The translations under genes were made by a program, and so were the position numbers. Positions 12,855 to 25,899 of a DNA stretch of 64,000 nucleotides are shown here, in pieces; the first letter of the stretch is position 1; every line of letters starts with the position of its first letter. Origin of the DNA: Kappaphycus alvarezii (taxonomy: Eukaryota > Rhodophyta > Florideophyceae > Gigartinales > Solieriaceae). The stretch spans positions 1 to 64,000 of the forward strand of contig NADL03000699.1 of NCBI GenBank assembly GCA_002205965.3, written 5' to 3'. Below the pieces are notes generated by a model. That model was not told the DNA's origin and did not search any database. It worked only from the letters and a program-made list of their open reading frames with translations.

Positions 12855-13320
12855 GTTGGATAAGGGATCATTTATTATTATCAGGAGAATCGAAAGCCGA
12901 ACGATAGCATGAAACAGCGTTACACTGAAAGTCATTCCTGAGATGGCCCGAACAGCATTGAAGATTTTGATTCTTTCGTTCACTGTTTCATGCCTTACTC
13001 GGAGCACGGAATGCATCCGCCTCGTGGACGCCTCAACAATACCTGGATTAATGCATCTTGAATGTGTATATGTAATCGGTATCCGCAATGACAAATTCAT
13101 TGTTGTTCGAATAGTGCAGCATTTTAGATTTGAATGCTCGTAAATCAGGAAAAGAGCCACATGGATACGGAACATTGCAACAAACAATATACTCTAAACA
13201 AATTGACAGTACAATCTCCTAACACAATCTTGGACCACGGAACTAATTCGAATACCATGCAGAACTGAATGGTGAGGGTGCAGAACCCGTGAAATCAGTT
13301 ATGTCCACTGAAAAGTAAAT
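12855..13320 (-). pseudogene. DDE-superfamily transposase relic (copy 1)
   Basis: Reading the minus strand from about 13320 down, stop-interrupted frames give SVDITDFTGSAPSPF, then SAWYSN, FRGPRL, EIVLSIC, VPYPCGSFPDLRAF, and finally VRHETVNERIKIFNAV and FHAIVRLSILL. Each block matches, in order, the better-preserved relic at 30628-31100 (SVDGTDGRINEPKPF, WYSHKF, FRGPGQ, PRHETVNQGFKQFF, FFHAVANIVQVAL). The family is a DDE-type (IS5/Harbinger-like) cut-and-paste transposase; VDxTD holds the first catalytic Asp. At least two stops and frame breaks make it inactive. The assignment to a DDE family is from motif memory; the pairing of the two copies is seen directly. Confidence 0.65.
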
Positions 13321-15605
13321 AAACCCCAGCCGGAATCTAAATCAAAACAAGATCCCCATTCAATAAAAAAAATTGAATTATTGGGGTTCAGACAGAAGTG
13401 AAAAGGAAAAATAGCAAAAAAAATAACAAAATAGATCTTTTGACATGCAACTCTTACAGGTGCTCCACTCTATGCCAAGACCAATTCCTGAAGGTCTTCT
13501 CGTTTCACATCAAAAAGAAGAGCGTTGACGGGCTCAGTGCTGTACTTCAAAAATTGGAACACCCATAATAGATGATCAGAAAGTGATTTCGTTGAAACTT
13601 CTCCACAAAGCATGGTCTACGTAGTAACTGCAACAGTTGTTGAATCCTCAAAAAGGACCTAAATATTCGATCTGGATGTATCTCAGATCCTAAGAAAGCA
13701 TAAAACTGCCCTCCAAATCAAAAAAGCCCAGTTTTTTGCCATTTTAAAACTAGTTGTGATCTATCTACAGTTTAGTTCATGCCGCTAGCAAATTTAAAGT
13801 ATTTATGGATTAAATTAAGAATATGAAAGCGCAAAGATTTCCGCGTCAAACTGCCAGTTTTCTTTGCTGGAAATTAAATGTGTCACATCAGATTTTATTT
13901 TACAGCAACTTCATTAATAAAATTTTACTTGATTATGCGCATTTCATAAATCAGTAATAAAAGACATGGGAATAGATTACATTGCTTTTTAACAAAGACT
14001 ATTTAATTCATAGTCAATCAGTGAACCAGAATACTAAAATTGCATAACATCTCTGTACATTATTATCCCATGAATTTAATCTATGGAATTATTCGACTTC
14101 TACACCAATTTGGAATTTTTGCTTTCTAATTTATATAGTACTTCGATTTTGCTCCGTCTTCTTGTGAACAATGTCCTTGGAAACCCGAATTATTTATTAC
14201 TCATAGTTTAAAATCCCAAAATTGGGTAAATAAAGAAAATCAGATAATTCTTTTGATTACTAAAATCTTCTCAATGACAGCCAGTTACGAGAAAAATTTC
14301 CACAGTTTCGCAAAAATCCACTTCTAATATCGCAAAAAATTACACATAAAATCATTACGTACTGTATTTTACCCCCAAAATAATCATTCAGGAGGCTCTT
14401 TCGCACGGAACTCGGAAAAATTTTGATTTCTTTGTCTTTTTGTTGTAGAAATAGCTCATTCATACAATCTAAGTGAACCTTGCTCGAATATTTGAGAGCG
14501 ATAAAGACTAAAGTTGTCGCAATGAGTTAAAGTTGGCTTATTGGGGTTTAAAAAAACGGCCTAATGCAAAGTGTGAAAAAATTAGATTTCAATTTATCCT
14601 TTTCTACTTTTAGCTAAAAGTATGTCATGGTATTTGAATAGATTTGCCCGAACAAGTGCGGGCAAATGATTTAGTTTTAGAGCATAAACTGGGTAAACTC
14701 AGTACCAAATTCAAAAAGTTGAATTATAAATTTCTCGACAACTATGGTCCGTTATACGATGATTCCTTCTTGTTTACAAATTGTATGAATTTTTAAAATT
14801 ATTATGAAAAGTTGGATATTCCTATGTTGCGGAACCGTGCACAATAGACTAACTAATGATGAAATAGCGATAATAATAAAAGAGATTGATGAATTGGAAT
14901 CATCTCCACGCATGGATACCTGGAAGGAGACAACTTTTCCCCAATATTTCAAAAGAAATCATCTTATTTCTATTCGGACGGAATTGGGAAAAAAAATCCA
15001 AAAAGCTTGGATGTAACCGTTCTTCACTATAGTCGTTTTGGTGCTGGAGAGGTTTTTATTCGAGTTCTTGAGAGAGGGAGGGAGTTGAAAGTCATGATTA
15101 GATGACCAAAGCCACTTGCCGACCTGCACATAAATTAGCTGATAGCTACAGATGGAAAGGGATGGATCGTTGTCATCCTAGATTTATGGTCTTCTAAAAT
15201 TCTCCCAAGGCTTTAAAAGAGCGGTTCTCGGACAGAACTGACTCGGTTTGATTGAAATGATAAAGGTATTTACCCAATCAAGAATTACGTTGACGTTGCT
15301 TAGTTCAGTAGGGCTTATAACGCTATGCTATCTTTTCACTCCCTTCCGTATGGATGAAAGTCCGCTGCTCGAACGATTTTTGAGAATTACAGTACTATGG
15401 ATATAGCAGGGGGAGTACGGTAAATACTTTTTTTGCCATACCACAGGGTAAAGTATCGAATAATTCACTGCAATTGCAACAAAGTTTGCCCCTGATATTT
15501 TTGGTAGCTATTTAAGTAAAGTACAACACAGTAGAACAAGCCATTTGTACATCTCTACGATGTAAAAATGTCGTTCGGACGATGGAAAAGTTAGGAGACC
15601 ACACA
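13321..15605. other. AT-rich decayed DNA, no gene seen
   Basis: No frame longer than about 70 residues that resembles a protein family, and no inverted-repeat ends found by eye. It probably includes the rest of the decayed DDE element and other old insertions. Confidence 0.35.
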
Positions 15606-15609
15606 GTGA

Positions 15610-16205
15610 GCTTTTATGCCTCTGCATTTTGGTCTTAAACACCGACATGACACGCTACGCAGCGTCATTACCAATCGTAACCCCAATACAGCATACCTGA
15701 ACTGGCAGATCGGGGTCCCGCTTCTCATGCTAAGCACCAAGCTGCGACCCGCTGACATACTTTCACACCTAGCAGCAGCTCTGTCCGGCACAGTGGTTCG
15801 CCCAAGCGCCTGCGATGTCACTATTGTATCTATTTTAAAGGATGAGGTACGACCAAACGCTACTTGCGAAGTGGTCAGTGCTGCCAAAGATTCGCACCAA
15901 GATAAGGTGACTGACCTGGAGCAAAAACTGTTGCAATTACCCTCCCGCCCTCAGAAAACACTGTGCGGGTCCCTGATTTTGATTTTCGATCCATGGACTT
16001 TGATTCCGTGGGTTCGCTTTCCTCTACAACCATCCTCTTCTTGAAGAGTCCTTTCCCGCGCGTCACGGAGAAGTTCATCACATCCGTGGGAGTTATCCGC
16101 ACACGCATCTACATGCGCATTAGTGGACAATATGGTCATCTATTGAATAATATATTTTTCGAGTGTCTCGCTGTACGTTTCCGACGTGGACAACCCGGCT
16201 AGGTC
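15610..16205 (+). pseudogene. Reverse-transcriptase element C-terminal fragment
   Basis: A 5'-truncated tail of the same family as 48190-49110. Direct block matches: FGLKHRHDTLRS with FGPRHRHGSLCY; VPLL....RPADIL with VPLL....RPADIL; CDVTIVSILKDEVR with FDITVVSPFNAAVR; DKVTDLEQKLL with DKVTTLERNLA. After a frame change, FDFRSMDFDSVGSL..TT..FL..PFPRVTEKF and GVIRTRIY match the tails at 48850-49000 and 40060-39850. This is the C-terminal, zinc-binding and nuclease-like region found after the RT domain in a family of non-LTR-type retroelements. At least one frameshift is present. Confidence 0.7.
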
Positions 16206-16575
16206 TTGGTCAGCAATATAGTCTGATCCTGCAGCTTAAACCGGAAAAAATAGCACCACATAAAGTTATTGTTTTCGGAGGCCCTAATACAGGTGTGGTT
16301 TGTGTAGATACTAGCTACGGTTAGCATTCAATCAGTAACTTGGGGAGCACGTGGTACTGTTTATATTCAGGGAACAGTAGCTCAGCACAAAATGGCTGCC
16401 TCGCTATGTCCTTCAAGGAAAGTCCCTAATAGGCCCCCTTTTACAGTAAAGTGTTAGACCGCTACCTGAGCGTCGTTAAATAGCCAATTACGGCATCGCT
16501 ACATATAGAATAACTGACTGGGCTATTAGTTACTTTGCAGTTGGTATTTTTGTGATTGTCAAAGCAAAAAATCAG
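16206..16575. other. Short spacer, no feature seen
   Basis: Between the RT-element tail and the first LTR-like repeat. It may be the 3' untranslated part of the RT element; no coding or repeat signal is visible. Confidence 0.3.
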
Positions 16576-16895
16576 TGTGGTGCTTGCGAGCGACCCTAAA
16601 AATAGCGAGAAGGTTTCTGCTTGGTAGGTTGAGTTCTGTACTGATAAAATTGTTGAGTTTTACCTTCCCTTTACCAACTTAGGAACGTTCGCCCCAATAA
16701 CTGTACACAACTCCGGTACGGTACTATAGTTACAACATGCACAGAAATTTGTGCCTACTATAATAAAGACCTACCGAGAGTATCCACAAATATCTGCAGA
16801 AGTAAACATATATATATTCTATAGCTAAGGTAGACTGAATTAAACATAAAGTATCATTAAAGTATCTGATTTATAGATAGAAGAGTATTAAACCT
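16576..16895 (-). repeat. 3' LTR of the degenerate copia element
   Basis: Aligns by eye with 21876-22190: GTGCTTGCGAGCGACCCT with GGCACTTGCGAGTGACTCT, GATAAAATTGTTGA in both, ACAACTCCGG in both, GAGTATCCA.AAATA in both, and AACATAAAGTATCA with AGCATAAATTATCA. The two copies differ at many positions, so the insertion is old. The boundaries are approximate. Confidence 0.75.
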
Positions 16896-17099
16896 GGTAA
16901 ATAGGTGCAAAGATGAGCAATGTGGTAGGTAATAACACCTGAGCAAAGATATTTTGTCTATAACCCCTCTTTCTCTCCCAAATTCTTGCTCTAACATACT
17001 TCAGATCTTATTATCCATTGTTCAACTCGTAAATCTCACATGGATTGAGAATGATCTCTGATGCGTTCTTCGTATTTCCCAAACCCCGTTGTTTTAAGA

Positions 17100-18309
17100 G
17101 CAGAATTGTTCTACTTAATAACAAAACCAATTGCAGAAATCTCATTGCTTTGATAAGCATAACCAACAACACTTATTGGTATCATCATTTATTTCTCTAA
17201 GATTGAACGCTTCGTTAGTAGGCTCAAAGAGCCTGTGAAAATCGATAACATTACTCCATTATTACATCAAATAGGCTCTTAGAGTCTTTGAACGTCAATA
17301 AAGGTACATTTTCTACCATAATTGACTCTAGATCGTCCTTAATAATGCAAGACGCATCAAAATCATTAGCGAAAGCGTTGAATTATGCACCTAGGACAGA
17401 AATAGCTAGTCTATGGCTTTTACAGCTCTACTTGTCGATACCGAGTAAAATGTATCATAGTTGCGACATGTTTAAACCGTTATTAGCAAAAAAAGAGTCC
17501 GCGTAGACCTTTAACCTCAGAGTATTGAAGTATAGCTTGTATGACGCAATAGTTACAAATGATTTTCCTTCAGATGGCTGTCGATCTTGTTAATGCGACT
17601 TAGTGCATCCCGAGATAATTTGCTCTCAGCCATTTGAGCAGCCATATTGACCCCGCAACATGTATTTGGCCTCGTATGTCTAAGTCAGGACAAGCCAGCT
17701 TGTGTCTCAAAAATAACTAACACTAAAGAAATATCCATCGGACGGAAGCATATTGAGATTCATTGCATGCTGATTTAGCTAATTTAGAAGCCTGAATCCG
17801 TCCTTTTGAGTCTTAGAACAGCAAATATAGTATCACCATACCCTCTTTCTCTGGATACGAACTTTTGTAAATTTTTTTCACGAAATTTCTGAAACTGATC
17901 ATTCCTGCAGGACAAGTAATCATCTACATACGTCCCGATTATCCCTACTAGCTCAATTTTTTCCTGCTTGTAAATAAGGAAAGATAACGATTTGTCGGCT
18001 TCATTCCTAAGTCTTGTCTTCGGAGGATATTCATAGTCTACTACAGAATTGTACAGAGTCCATAAGTCCGTTTAAAGGTTTAAATAATTCAAGTAAGTAT
18101 GATTCGTGTAGCTTCAGTTCGTTGGGAGACTTCAGGTAAAACTTCCTCAAAAGGTTTCCCTTGGACTTTAAGTACGCTATCTTCACTTCTTGCGACCAAA
18201 TGTTGAGTAAAAGTAGCGTTGCGATCGCTGCATGAGTTCTAGTCGAACTTTGCCTCATAGTAGTAGCATCGTGAACTAGAATTATTTTATCTGTGTCTTT
18301 GTAACCCAA
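17100..18309 (-). pseudogene. copia reverse transcriptase and RNase H remnant
   Basis: The open part (18309-18031) reads HDATTMRQSSTRTHAAIA, then EVKIAYLKSKGNLLRKFYL and ELFKPLNGLMDS, which is the classical copia RT core (D-V-x-x-AYL, LLKL-KPLYGL). Further down the minus strand, EKIELVGIIGTYVDDYL carries the YVDD-type active site at about 17910-17950. The RNase H part follows (SFANNGLNMSQL, AISVLGA, FDASCIIKDDL, TFKDSKSLFDVIME) at about 17510-17240. Stops interrupt all segments. Confidence 0.75.
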
Positions 18310-18599
18310 AACTACAAATAAAGCCTTCGTATATTCTTCATTCGAGTTTAAATTCTTTGCAGAAAGTAATTACATTCCTCTCAACACATTTTTTTCTGCG
18401 GGCATATCCCTTTTTAGTACCTTTCTCAAGTTTCGTTCTTTATCAACCCTGTGGTTATCCATCTTTGAAATTCTTAAAGGAAGGAGAGTATCATCTGGGG
18501 TCTTTTGGATAAAGGAAATCTATCATATTAATTACGACCAATATCCGCGAAAATCCTCGAAATAAGGCTTATCTTGGGCCCTGGAATGCTGAACATCTG

Positions 18600-19620
18600 A
18601 CCTATCACGATTCATAAATAATAGCTTACCTTAATTACGAAAAATATCGTAGGATCCCGTACACCTGTATAGTGCAGATTTTTTTTGCCATAAATGACCA
18701 TTTTATGACCTCAAATAGCTCGTGATTAGAGTTATTTGATACCTAAGAATTCAATGAAGTCCGTATACTCAACTCTGATGTTATGGTTTCCATTTCTGCA
18801 AAGAGAATCTATACGGATTTCTTCTGCTCAGCTTGGTTCGGGATCTGGCCTTTCATGTTGGAGAATATTTATGTGATACCGAATACGAGGAGGAACGGAC
18901 TTATTCCGTCGGGGGTCATCGTATCGTTCACTGCTTTGATTGAAAGCATTAGGGAGAATTCAAGTTCAACTGTTGGCTCTGAATATCTGATCTTCTGGTA
19001 CATATACGGCACAGAAGAACATTACAAAGCTTTCTCGGACCAATAAAATTATGGCTCTCGAAACCTGATAAGGATATTTTAATTCCGTTTTCGTCGTAAA
19101 TGAATTCCACGCCTTCGACCCGAATTGACTTCCTTAGTGAACTCGTATACGATCGTGGTGACCAGTTTATATTGTCTTTTTACAATAGAGGATAGCATTC
19201 CAGACTGCCTGTGCTAATATGCTATGCAGAAAAATTACATCCGAGAAATGCGTTTGGGTGCCAACTACATGCAGTACAGGCAGTCGGGGTACATAATATA
19301 CAAAGAAATATGCTGGTTAAATACTATACAGCTCGGTATGATGACCTGGAAAGATCTCAGCCTAGGCTCAAAGTGTTGTATTGTTTTGCGAGACTCGCTA
19401 CTTTCCTCAATTACTGTAGTTTGCGAGTCTACTGCGTTACTTGCTCTGTTTCGACAACAGATATCAGATTGGAATTTTCTTTGCCGAATGATGGAAAAAA
19501 TGTAGATCGAGACGCCTCAACAGCATCCCAGTCATCAGTGCCTCATCTGCACTCCATTAGACTTCCAAGTGACCCCTTTTGCCGACAATTGATAATTTTC
19601 AGTTCGCTGACTTAGACACC
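18600..19620 (-). pseudogene. copia integrase remnant
   Basis: Only the C-terminal conserved block is clear: LSIKAVNDTMTPDGISPF followed by LLVFG (about 19000-18840, minus), matching the copia integrase block K-A-x-N-D-T-x-x-P-D-G-L-x-P-x-LLVFG. Between about 19620 and 19050 the minus strand is full of stops, and the catalytic D,D-35-E core cannot be traced. Confidence 0.55.
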
Positions 19621-20184
19621 AATACAGTATCAACGTTATCGACAATTACTGTATAAGACTCGGGTATATATATTCCAATATGGAGTGGTGTATTGAAGTC
19701 GACTACGTCCAATGTGATACATATGATACCGTCATCTGGAGTCGGGAGTCGAATTATTATTCTACTAGTGGATTCGAACAGACTATCTCAAAAATTTAAG
19801 TACACATTGTGTGACTGGCGTTTGAATTTGATTCCAGCAGGCTTACAGTAGACCATAGACCGGTTTTTTCATGACTGACTTATCTGAGCCCCCGTTTCGA
19901 GACAAATGCAGTCGAACTTGAAACCGGTTTGTTCATTCTGATATCATTGGAATTGAGATAAATAATCTCAATTAAAATACTTTCTGGTTCTAAGGCTACT
20001 CAATATTTCTGTTCTATTTCCATTTTGCGGGTAAAAGGTCGTAAAATAACAATCTTATACGACAGCAGGCGGGTTAATTTTTCATTTGCTGGCCTATTCG
20101 AGTACCTCCTCCCAAAAAATGCAAGCGCATTTAACAGAGAATTTTACGAAGATTTAGTGTGGAAGAGGCGTGAAAACTGTTCTA

Positions 20185-20942
20185 TTAATTCATGAGATCA
20201 ATCAGCACCTCATTCTGCGCCATTTCATCACGAAGATAGTGATATTCATTATCATCATCCATGAATTTGCAGAATAAATCTTTGGCGGATTGGGGCACGT
20301 CACCGTCCCTATCACCATAGTCGATATGATCCGTTTCTAACTCGACGAAAAGCTCGAATGGTGCTTTTTTTGGAGGCCTTTTCAGGGCCCATATAGAAAT
20401 TCGTATGGTATTACTGTACCTTAAGAGTAGCGTTCTGGGATAGAGGTTCGGGGCAACCTGAGGCTTTGAAATCAGGGCATCCACACCCTCAGCAGTGTAT
20501 ATCGCTGGTGTCCACCGAATTAGACGTAATGCCCCTGTTCGAGCTTGATCTTTACATGTATAGAATACTTGCCTTACCATACGTGTCGTAATTGTTACTC
20601 TTACGGTTATTGTTAGGGATTTAGGTATATCTTTCCTGCTCTTTATAGAAAATTTAAGATACCCTGCGAAACATTACTGGGTCAATCTCATTTGTTGAAG
20701 AAAACAGAAGGCTTTTCTAATCCCTCATGCGTCCAGATTTTCCTCTTCTTCGAACTGTACTGCAGCAATGAGCTGATATAGGAGATTATCTGCGTTTGCT
20801 CGGCAACACGCATTTTTTGCCTAAGAGTATCAAACGACTGGGGACTGAAGTTACTTTGTCCTGTGCCTCCCTGATCTGGAGGGTTCTCGACCCTGAGGTG
20901 AAAGTTTCGATATCTCCTCATGGAATATTTCGAGAACTTCAC
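20185..20942 (-). pseudogene. Presumed gag-side ORF remnants of the degenerate copia element
   Basis: Two open stretches, 20942-20688 (84 residues) and 20580-20185 (131 residues), lie where gag and protease are expected between the 5' LTR and the integrase. The second ends in an acidic tail (ELETDHIDYGDRDGDV). I recognise no CCHC knuckle or protease DTG motif, so the role is inferred from position only. They could also be part of an unrelated nested insertion. Confidence 0.35.
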
Positions 20943-21875
20943 TTAAGGTACAGTCGGGTAAAACAAACTGACTAATCGGATTGGTGGTTCCTTTTTATCT
21001 CACGACGAGTGATGCATCTGCGGCCAAAGCGATGGTCAACGAGGTCTTTCAACTATTGCAAGTCACGTTGCACAGATTGTGATAGCGCCTGGTCTGAAAA
21101 CCATGGATGGTTGCACTCTTGTTTACCCCTGCTCGATCTGAGAGGCAACCGTCCTGCTTTCGGCGATGACGTATTCCCGGTTAGTTTTTAAGCTCTTCCA
21201 ACACCCTTTTAAACACTATGTGTGTCTGATGTAGCACAAGGGGCAGCTCCTGAATGGCAAACGACACAGGAATAACTTTGGGTGTCTTCCGGGTTTCAAA
21301 TTGCACTTCTAGAACTTCTTATTCGTCCTCCAATTCAGCCTGGTTAGCCGTTCCCAGTGATTACGCAGTCTCGTTGGTCGATGATTCGACACGGGTCGAG
21401 AATCTTCTGTAAATGACGGAATTACGGTCCCTAATTGGCAGATTGCGATTGGGCAAAGAATGTCATGATGCAGGTCTGATTGACAACTAAAGAGAAACTT
21501 TGCAGTAGTAAGACCCGAAGGGATATCGATGCGCTCTGAGTATTGGTTGGTGTAATTTTCGGACGGTTGCCAATACGCAGCTACCCCTTCAGCGAGCTTC
21601 CTGACCTACTTGAGTCACGCGATTATCGCTGGGTATGGTGCAATACGAATCAATGCAGCGATTTCAATGCGATTTATAGGCACTACCAAGTGTTGAAAGA
21701 ATATAAAAGTAGTTCGTGTGGTTAGAGTTTGCATTCTTTCACGTAGATATAGAAAACCACTGTACACTATAGCTGATAGGATTAGTCTCACTGGAAATTG
21801 CGAAAGCTTAATTCTAGGATGACCTGAAACCACTGGTAAATCCTGAACGTTATAAAGTTCAAGGCAAGAGAATCG

Positions 21876-22190
21876 TAGTGGCACTTGCGAGTGACTCTGA
21901 AATAAAAGGTTTATGCTTTGGTACGTTGAGTTTTGTGTTGATAAAATTGTTGATTTTTCTCTTCCCGTTACCTAATCGGGCGCGGTCACACCACAACTTA
22001 TGTACAACTCCGGCATCGCACCCTAGCTCTAGAATGCGCGGTAAGTTGTGCTTACTACAATTAAGATCTACCCAGAGTATCCATAAATACATACAGAAGC
22101 AAAAATATATAGATTTTATGACTCAGATACACCGAACTGAGCATAAATTATCAATAGAATATCTTCTGTCTAGGTAGTGTAGAATAGCCC
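21876..22190 (-). repeat. 5' LTR of the degenerate copia element
   Basis: The partner of 16576-16895 (shared words are given there). On the minus strand it is the upstream LTR, so it would have carried the promoter. The boundaries are approximate. Confidence 0.75.
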
Positions 22191-24627
22191 CCATGAAAAT
22201 AATACAGGGCCGAGGAACACGGTAAGGCACAGCGCATATGAAATAATTTTTCTATAGGTGTACAAACTCCATTATTTGCATTGTAGATCCTGTCACACGA
22301 TTTTAATTCGAAGTAACCTCTGTTAAGGTTGTAGAAATTTTAGGGGTCCAATGTTGACCACTCTTCAATGAAAGCGGCTTAAAATTCTGACGCAGTCTAA
22401 AACTGTGGCAAAATACAACAAAATGATAGCTCTAGCACTCACTATAAAGTTTCTATGGAATCTAAATCAGGGCTTTTCGCTGGAAACTATATTACTGAGA
22501 TACATTCATCTCTAAATTATTCTCTTTTTACTCGAGCAGTATGACTAAAGGCATAATGTGTTGGAATTTGTATCCAAACTGGTGAAAAATGTTAGTAGAC
22601 GGAAGTATAAATTCCATTAAATTCTATATATTCTTTGCTGTGTTCTGTTTGCCTCGAATAATGGCAATTTGACGAAAAAAATTCTATGGAAACGTACCGC
22701 AAATCATAACTGATCCCTGAACTTGTTAAAGACTGACCAAAGTCTCCTTTTCCTTTTTGAAGTCATATTAGTAACTGTGCAGGCCATCTGGGCCATCCAG
22801 ATTGAAGTTTCCCATCAACGAAAGCACTGTTGCCCCAATCACGCGACGTCCACGTCGCCATGTCCCGCGCCCGACTGAGACGAGCTGAGATATGTCTTGG
22901 GGTCAATTAAGGTTCTCTTCTAACCTTCTTATACTCCAAGTAAGCATCTGTGAAGAGTATTTGCAGTGTTTATCTCTTAAAAATAGGAAGCATAATTGGT
23001 TGGCGAATGTTCCGGGTTTAAAGGCTTCTCGGAGCAGCCTTCTAGTATATTAGGCGCTCAATTTTGCCTCGATTCCTCTTTTTCATGTTCATTGTAGGTC
23101 TCTGAAGACTTTAGGACCGTGTAAATTGGCTCCGTAAACATGTTGAGACATGTAGCGACTTCAGAGAGACAATGCTTCTGTTCAAGACCGGCCAGGGCTT
23201 AGTCTATGTGAAGTTCGGAAAGGCGCGGTCCTCGATCCATTTGAAATAATCGAATGGGAAAAGGGCTACTTTTGAAGTCTTTCTAAAAGCAGAGGTAGCA
23301 GATAGGTGCGTCGGAAACGGTGGAAATAGCTTTTTTATCTTTATATTCTATAAGGGGTTTACCCTCCGGTAGCCCTTTTCAATATTTTTTAATAAAATTA
23401 TTCTGCTGATGTGAAACTTTTCCCTGCATATATTGCTGGGACTTTTTTGGGAATATGATACAACAGTTTGAACGTGACGGTGATCTAAAAATAATCTAAG
23501 TCTGTTTCTCAAAAATGCATCACTTTGGATGATTACCACGTGGAGACAGCCGCCTTACAATCTCTGCCACAGCTGCATCTGTTTACGGCAAACTACTTTG
23601 ATAAATCCCACGTAAGAAACTTACCGATTCCCCAAGGAGACTTGCAATAAGATCAAAACCGGTTTAACGGGGCTATATGACCATCAACTTGGAAAAATGG
23701 CAATTTTGGTTTCTCACGTTGTTTTTTTCTTCTTACTCCCGCCCTTCATTTACTTCATGACCCAGTTGAAAATCGGGGTCATTCTCGTTTCAACTTTTTT
23801 TATTATATTGCGCCATTTTTCATTTACAGTTGTGAAATAACATTTCTGCGTCCTTTGGTCGCTCTTTGCTTTGTTGCCATACCACATACAAGTCACGCAG
23901 CGTGATATTATCTCCACTGCGTCGAATATCACGATTATTTTTGCGTCTACAGGACAGTTGTCAATGTTAAGGGTTGCCAAATTAGCTGTCGACTGAACTC
24001 AAGGTCCTCTGAATGAAATTGCAACGAGAAGACTTTATCAATAATTTTAAGTTACAGAGACCGGCCAACCGACCAATCAACTGTTCAGAAGCACATATGT
24101 ACCCTCTAAACCGTTCTTTTGAAGAATAATAGATCCCGAGAAGCTGTACCATTTCGTGAAGATTGAAAATATCTCAATTTCAGCGTGATTTGGGATGAGG
24201 TGCTGGAATCTTAACCATCTGATGAAAATTGTCTGTTTTAACTGTTGCCTTACCTAACCCTCTTGGCTTCAGCATTTCTTTCCAGGAAGCCACTTACGCT
24301 ATATGCGAGCAGGAACGCGAAGTCTGCCGTACGCCATATGTTGGTAATATTATCTTCAGTTTTTGATTAAATATGTTTGTGTTTCTCGACTGTTTAATTC
24401 ACTCCAAGAAAATGATGTCTACTAAGTTTTAATTAAAACTAAGCCTTACTGCAGTACCGTAAAAAAGGAGGGATGCTCTAAATGCATTTCGCGTACAATG
24501 TAGCGAATACGGTAATTGAAGCGTGTTCGGAACAAAGACGAAGCCTCATTGAAACCCCATTAACCCCTAGCTCAAACGCACATACGGTACCGTACTGTAC
24601 AGTACCATTGATCTTACTCCGTACAGT
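22191..24627. other. AT-rich decayed DNA upstream of the copia insertion, no gene seen
   Basis: Short frames only. A stretch at 23352-23405 (CCCTCCGGTAGCCCTTTTCA onward) looks weakly like the mariner inverted repeat at 58330-58390, hinting at an old related insertion, but I could not find a partner repeat. Around 24580-24612 there is a GTACCGTACTGTACAGTACC motif cluster. Confidence 0.35.
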
Positions 24628-24944
24628 TGTGAGACCTACGACGTATGAGCGCAGCTATTGAAGAGGGCGCGTTAATTAGAAGAACATTTTATTGCCGAAT
24701 AAAATGTCGAAAGGACGCTGCCCCCCAAACAGTGTTTGTCAGCACGAAAGACCCTTGCCAAAGGGCACAGCACAATGATAGGAGAACCCAACCTTGGCTC
24801 GAATAAAGAGAGAACGGTGAGGGAAACGCGGGAGAGAGCGACTGAGTCTAAGGCAAGCCTTGTGCTGAACGAACCACCACACATTATAGCTCACTGCGAC
24901 GATAACTCCACGACATGTCCGACAATACCGCCATGCCTCATACA
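24628..24944 (+). repeat. 5' LTR of copia element
   Basis: Starts TGTGAGACCTACGACG and ends about CCATGCCTCATACA, so it has TG...CA ends. It is 317 bases, against 294 for the 3' copy; the difference is mainly an extra 20-odd bases around 24748-24770. The bases right after the end (GTTATGGGCACAGAGG) are where a tRNA primer site should lie; I cannot name the tRNA. Confidence 0.88.
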
Positions 24945-25257
24945 GTTATGGGCACAGAGGGTTCTGTGCTCGCAGAACTCAATAACAACAGTAATGATGC
25001 TCCTTTTTCGTAAGTAATGTGACTTCGAAAGTTTATTATCGCGATGAACTCAGGTTTTGGATGCACATGGTTAATGAGATGGCAGAAGTTGAAAAAAATG
25101 GAAAGAGTTGCGCAAGGCATCTGGATATATTATTTATCGTTCACTTCATCCGACAGCGCAAGCATTGCTGAAAAAGGTAGTGGCCGACCGTACGTTGTCT
25201 CTCTCTGTCCAACAGGATGAACCGAACAACTAAAAGCTTATCAAGGGCATACTGGGT

Positions 25258-25868
25258 GTGATTGCCAAAGAAACTCCCACGGAGTCAATCAAAAAAGAAG
25301 TAGACTTGCTCACAGCCATACACAGTTGCTCCCGCAATGACAAGGAAACTGTTTCTGCTAGCACAACTCGATTTATGGGCGTTGCTGCCAGTTATGCAAA
25401 CCACTCGGTGGAATCGGCGACGCAACGAGCAGACTGTTTGCTATTATGATGCTTAGAAAGGCACATCTCACGCCAGACAACATGAACTCCCTCGTGTTCC
25501 AACTCACGGCCTCATGTACTTCGGATAAAACGGAACACTTAGGACAAATTCAGGCTACCAATGGACAGCTCACCTTTCTTCTAGGCTTTTTGAAGTCGAC
25601 GCAAGACTCGGAGACAGACGAGGCCAAATCCTTTAGGCAAAAATCCCAAGAGGAAGCAAAGAAGATACAGGACCAAAGTTTCAATAAGGTTACAATGTTT
25701 ACCCTACACATCGCTGCAGAATATCTCTCCCACGTTGAAGGCAAACAGAAACATATTACCAGTACCCAAGCAACTAAGACTCATGGTTCCATGCTTAGAA
25801 AAAGGAATAATGTCCCCTTCCCCGGTGGAAGATTAGATATGAAGAGACTCAAGGGGGAGAAAAAATAA
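25258..25868 (+). pseudogene. copia gag (broken)
   Basis: Two adjoining frames (25258-25449 and 25446-25868) make up a gag-like region between the 5' LTR and the protease. It is rich in charged and polar helix-forming residues (SETDEAKSFRQKSQEEAKKI). No CCHC zinc knuckle is visible. The assignment rests on position and composition. The four-base overlap suggests a frameshift rather than two genes. Confidence 0.6.
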
Positions 25869-25899
25869 AGAGCATGCAACAAACTTGACCATTGGTTGA

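Larger units (their letters stand above)
16576..22190 (-). mobile_element. Degenerate Ty1/copia retrotransposon, minus strand
   Basis: A 5.6-kb LTR retrotransposon read on the minus strand, bounded by two diverged direct repeats of about 315 bases. Pol order is Ty1/copia-type (integrase before reverse transcriptase before RNase H): an integrase C-terminal trace KAVNDTMTPDGISPFLLVFG at about 18840-19000; RT blocks at 17880-18309, including GTYVDDYL (YVDD active site); and RNase H blocks NNGLNMSQL and FKDSKSLFDV at about 17250-17510. Every domain is broken by stops or frameshifts, so it is not active. LTR ends and target duplication are too diverged to fix exactly. Confidence 0.8.

Noticed and set aside
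23352-23405. Weak similarity to the mariner 1 inverted repeat
   Set aside because: Only about 50 bases with mismatches, no partner repeat and no transposase frame nearby; not strong enough to annotate as an element.
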